DNA of 64,000 nt. It comes from Prevotella sp. S7-1-8. Lineage in GTDB: Bacteria; Bacteroidota; Bacteroidia; Bacteroidales; Bacteroidaceae. Position numbers and translations under genes: made by a program. Under the pieces are notes generated by a model. That model worked only from the letters and a program-made list of their open reading frames with translations, did not search any database and was not told the DNA's origin. This document shows positions 62,589-64,000 of this stretch, piece by piece; the stretch's first letter is position 1, and each line of letters starts with the position of its first letter. The stretch lies in assembly GCF_000758925.1 (NCBI RefSeq), contig NZ_JRNC01000011.1:1-64000 (forward strand), given 5' to 3'.

Positions 62589-63542
62589 ATGTCAAGAACA
62601 AATTTTGACCAATTATTGGAAGCCGGATGTCACTTCGGCCACTTGAAACGCAAATGGAACCCAGCCATGGCCCCTTACATTTTCATGGAGCGCAACGGCA
62701 TTCATATCATCGATTTGAACAAGACGGTGGTAAAGATTGACGAGGCGGCTGAGTCGCTTAAGAACCTCGCTAAGAGTGGCAAGAAGATACTGTTTGTGGC
62801 CACCAAAAAGCAGATAAAGGATATTATAGCCGACAAGGCAAACTCGGTTAATATGCCATACGTCACCGAGCGATGGCCCGGAGGTATGCTTACCAACTTC
62901 CCCACCATCCGCAAGGCGGTGAAGAAGATGACGAATATCGACAAATTGATGAACGATGGCACCTATGCCAACCTTTCCAAGCGTGAGATCCAGCAGATAA
63001 ATCGCCAGCGCGCCAAGTTGGAGAAGAACCTTGGCTCCATAGCCGAGCTTACCCGTCTGCCTTCCGCTTTGTTTATCGTGGACGTGATGAAAGAGCATAT
63101 CGCTGTTCGCGAGGCCAATCGTCTTGGTATTCCCGTATACGGAATCGTGGACACTAACTCTAATCCACGCAACATAGACTTTGTCATTCCTGCCAACGAC
63201 GATGCCAAAGACTCTGTGGAGACCATTCTCTCGGCAATTTGCGAGGCTGTCTCTGAAGGCCTGCAGGAGCGCAAGGCCGAGAAGGCTGACGACAAGGCTG
63301 CCGCCGCTCAGGCTGACGAGGCCGGCGAGGGCAAGCGTCATTCTCGTCGCGCCCGTAAGCAAGAGGGCGCCGAGGTATCCGCTGACAAAAACGAGACAGA
63401 GGTTGTCGCTGAGAAAACAGCCAACGTAAAGGAGAACGCGGAGGAAGAAAAGCAAGAGGCCAAGGCTGGGAAAGCGGAGGAAACCAAGGTTGCGGCCGAG
63501 GAAGCTAAACGCGCCGAAGAGGAGGCTCCTGCCGCTGAATAA
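62589..63542 (+). CDS. rpsB: 30S ribosomal protein S2 with long charged tail
   Basis: A 317-residue S2. The core (about 1-228) is typical: TNFDQLLEAGCHFGHLKRKW, ERWPGGMLTNFPTIRKAV and GIPVYGIVDTNSNP. The last 85 or so residues are low-complexity Ala/Glu/Lys, with a basic RHSRRARK patch, and make it longer than most S2 proteins. The ATG at 62589 was chosen because the family match starts there. It is followed by a hairpin and then tsf. Confidence 0.97.
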   Translation: MSRTNFDQLLEAGCHFGHLKRKWNPAMAPYIFMERNGIHIIDLNKTVVKIDEAAESLKNLAKSGKKILFVATKKQIKDIIADKANSVNMPYVTERWPGGMLTNFPTIRKAVKKMTNIDKLMNDGTYANLSKREIQQINRQRAKLEKNLGSIAELTRLPSALFIVDVMKEHIAVREANRLGIPVYGIVDTNSNPRNIDFVIPANDDAKDSVETILSAICEAVSEGLQERKAEKADDKAAAAQADEAGEGKRHSRRARKQEGAEVSADKNETEVVAEKTANVKENAEEEKQEAKAGKAEETKVAAEEAKRAEEEAPAAE

Positions 63543-63553
63543 CGCTACGCGTA

Positions 63554-63610
63554 GGGTCTTGTGGCATGAAATAGGTGCGATCTCGCTTCTATAAGTGTAC
63601 CACAAGACCT
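63554..63610 (+). terminator. Hairpin between rpsB and tsf
   Basis: GGTCTTGTGG (63555-63564) and CCACAAGACC (63600-63609) form a 10-bp stem around a 35-nt loop. TTGTCATTTTC follows. It may act as a partial terminator that sets the ratio of S2 to EF-Ts, as is known between these genes in E. coli. Confidence 0.55.
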
Positions 63611-63655
63611 TGTCATTTTCATATAGAATGTTAAATTAAAAGATTAAATCATATT

Positions 63656-64000
63656 ATGGCTGTTACAATAGAAGATATCAAGAAGCTCCGCGCCATGACC
63701 GGAGCTGGCATGAAAGACTGCAAGAAGGCACTCGCCGAGGCGGATGGCAACATCGACAAGGCTGTGGAACTCGTGCGTGAGCGTGGTTTGGCTATCGCCG
63801 CCAAGCGTTCTGACCGCGAGACATCCAACGGCTGTGTGCTCGTGAAGAGCTGTGACAATTTTGCCGCGATCATCGGCTTGAAGTGTGAGACCGACTTCGT
63901 AGCGAATGGCGCTGACTATGTCGCCTTGACCCAAGAAATCCTCGACGCTGCCGTGGCTGCCAAGGCCAAGAGCTTGGATGAGGTGAAAAACCTTAAGCTC
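63656..64000 (+). CDS. tsf: Elongation factor Ts (partial, cut by the window end)
   Basis: The first 115 codons of EF-Ts, which reloads EF-Tu with GTP. The N-terminal UBA-like domain has KKLRAMTGAGMKDCKKAL (about 9-26) and the core starts with the motif KCETDFVA. The frame is open to the last base of the window. Expected full length is about 275-330 residues. Confidence 0.97.
   Translation, partial: MAVTIEDIKKLRAMTGAGMKDCKKALAEADGNIDKAVELVRERGLAIAAKRSDRETSNGCVLVKSCDNFAAIIGLKCETDFVANGADYVALTQEILDAAVAAKAKSLDEVKNLKL

Noticed and set aside
62613..63605. 330-codon antisense frame over rpsB
   Set aside because: A shadow of the strongly biased codons of a ribosomal protein gene; no family likeness.

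Overview
This window comes from a Bacteroidota genome, most likely order Bacteroidales and perhaps Prevotellaceae-like; this is inferred from gene families, not from a marker tree. The evidence is the many promoters with the Bacteroidetes -7 box TAnnTTTG, weak or absent Shine-Dalgarno sites, a type III glutamine synthetase, a DUF4290 gene next to murA, a MurA with Asp in place of the catalytic Cys, and the order yicC-gmk-nadD. About 55 genes are packed on both strands. Five long non-coding gaps break the otherwise tight spacing.

Layout. 0-12 kb: tRNA-Leu(CAA), a Gate-domain membrane protein behind a small orphan gene, a PfkB kinase, a cysteine desulfidase-like enzyme, DsbD with a stand-alone DsbD-alpha paralogue, metG, then a non-coding stretch with a probable small RNA, then greA and a HIT protein. 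12-26.7 kb: manC, a pyridoxamine-kinase-like gene, an AspT/YidE-type transporter, an RluA-type pseudouridine synthase, thyX diverging from a Fur-family regulator joined to mutY, an outer-membrane barrel, ogt overlapping a large Dna2-like nuclease-helicase, a guanine deaminase and a YqiA-like hydrolase fused to a HAD-like domain. 26.7-33.3 kb: a secreted GH2 beta-galactosidase flanked by gene fragments, then glnN.

33.6-49.2 kb is a surface-glycan region. It holds a LicD / asparagine-synthase-like / cytidylyltransferase set, a flippase with two glycosyltransferases, a NahK-like kinase with a CBM9-like protein, and a seven-gene operon. In transcription order that operon encodes an EptA-like transferase, two acyltransferases, a UbiA-type phosphoribosyltransferase, a HAD phosphatase, GtrA and a GT-C-like membrane protein. 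Together these look like a self-contained pathway for making, flipping and using a polyprenyl-phosphate pentose, and this is the most interesting system in the window.

49.8-64 kb is mostly housekeeping: yicC-gmk-nadD, tsaB, DUF4290-murA-rimM-dxr-rseP-transporter, fabI, rplM-rpsI, rpsB and the start of tsf. The long gaps at 9.8-11.1, 26.7-27.4, 49.3-49.8 and 59.2-60.1 kb share short diverged blocks, which suggests a decayed family of non-coding repeats.
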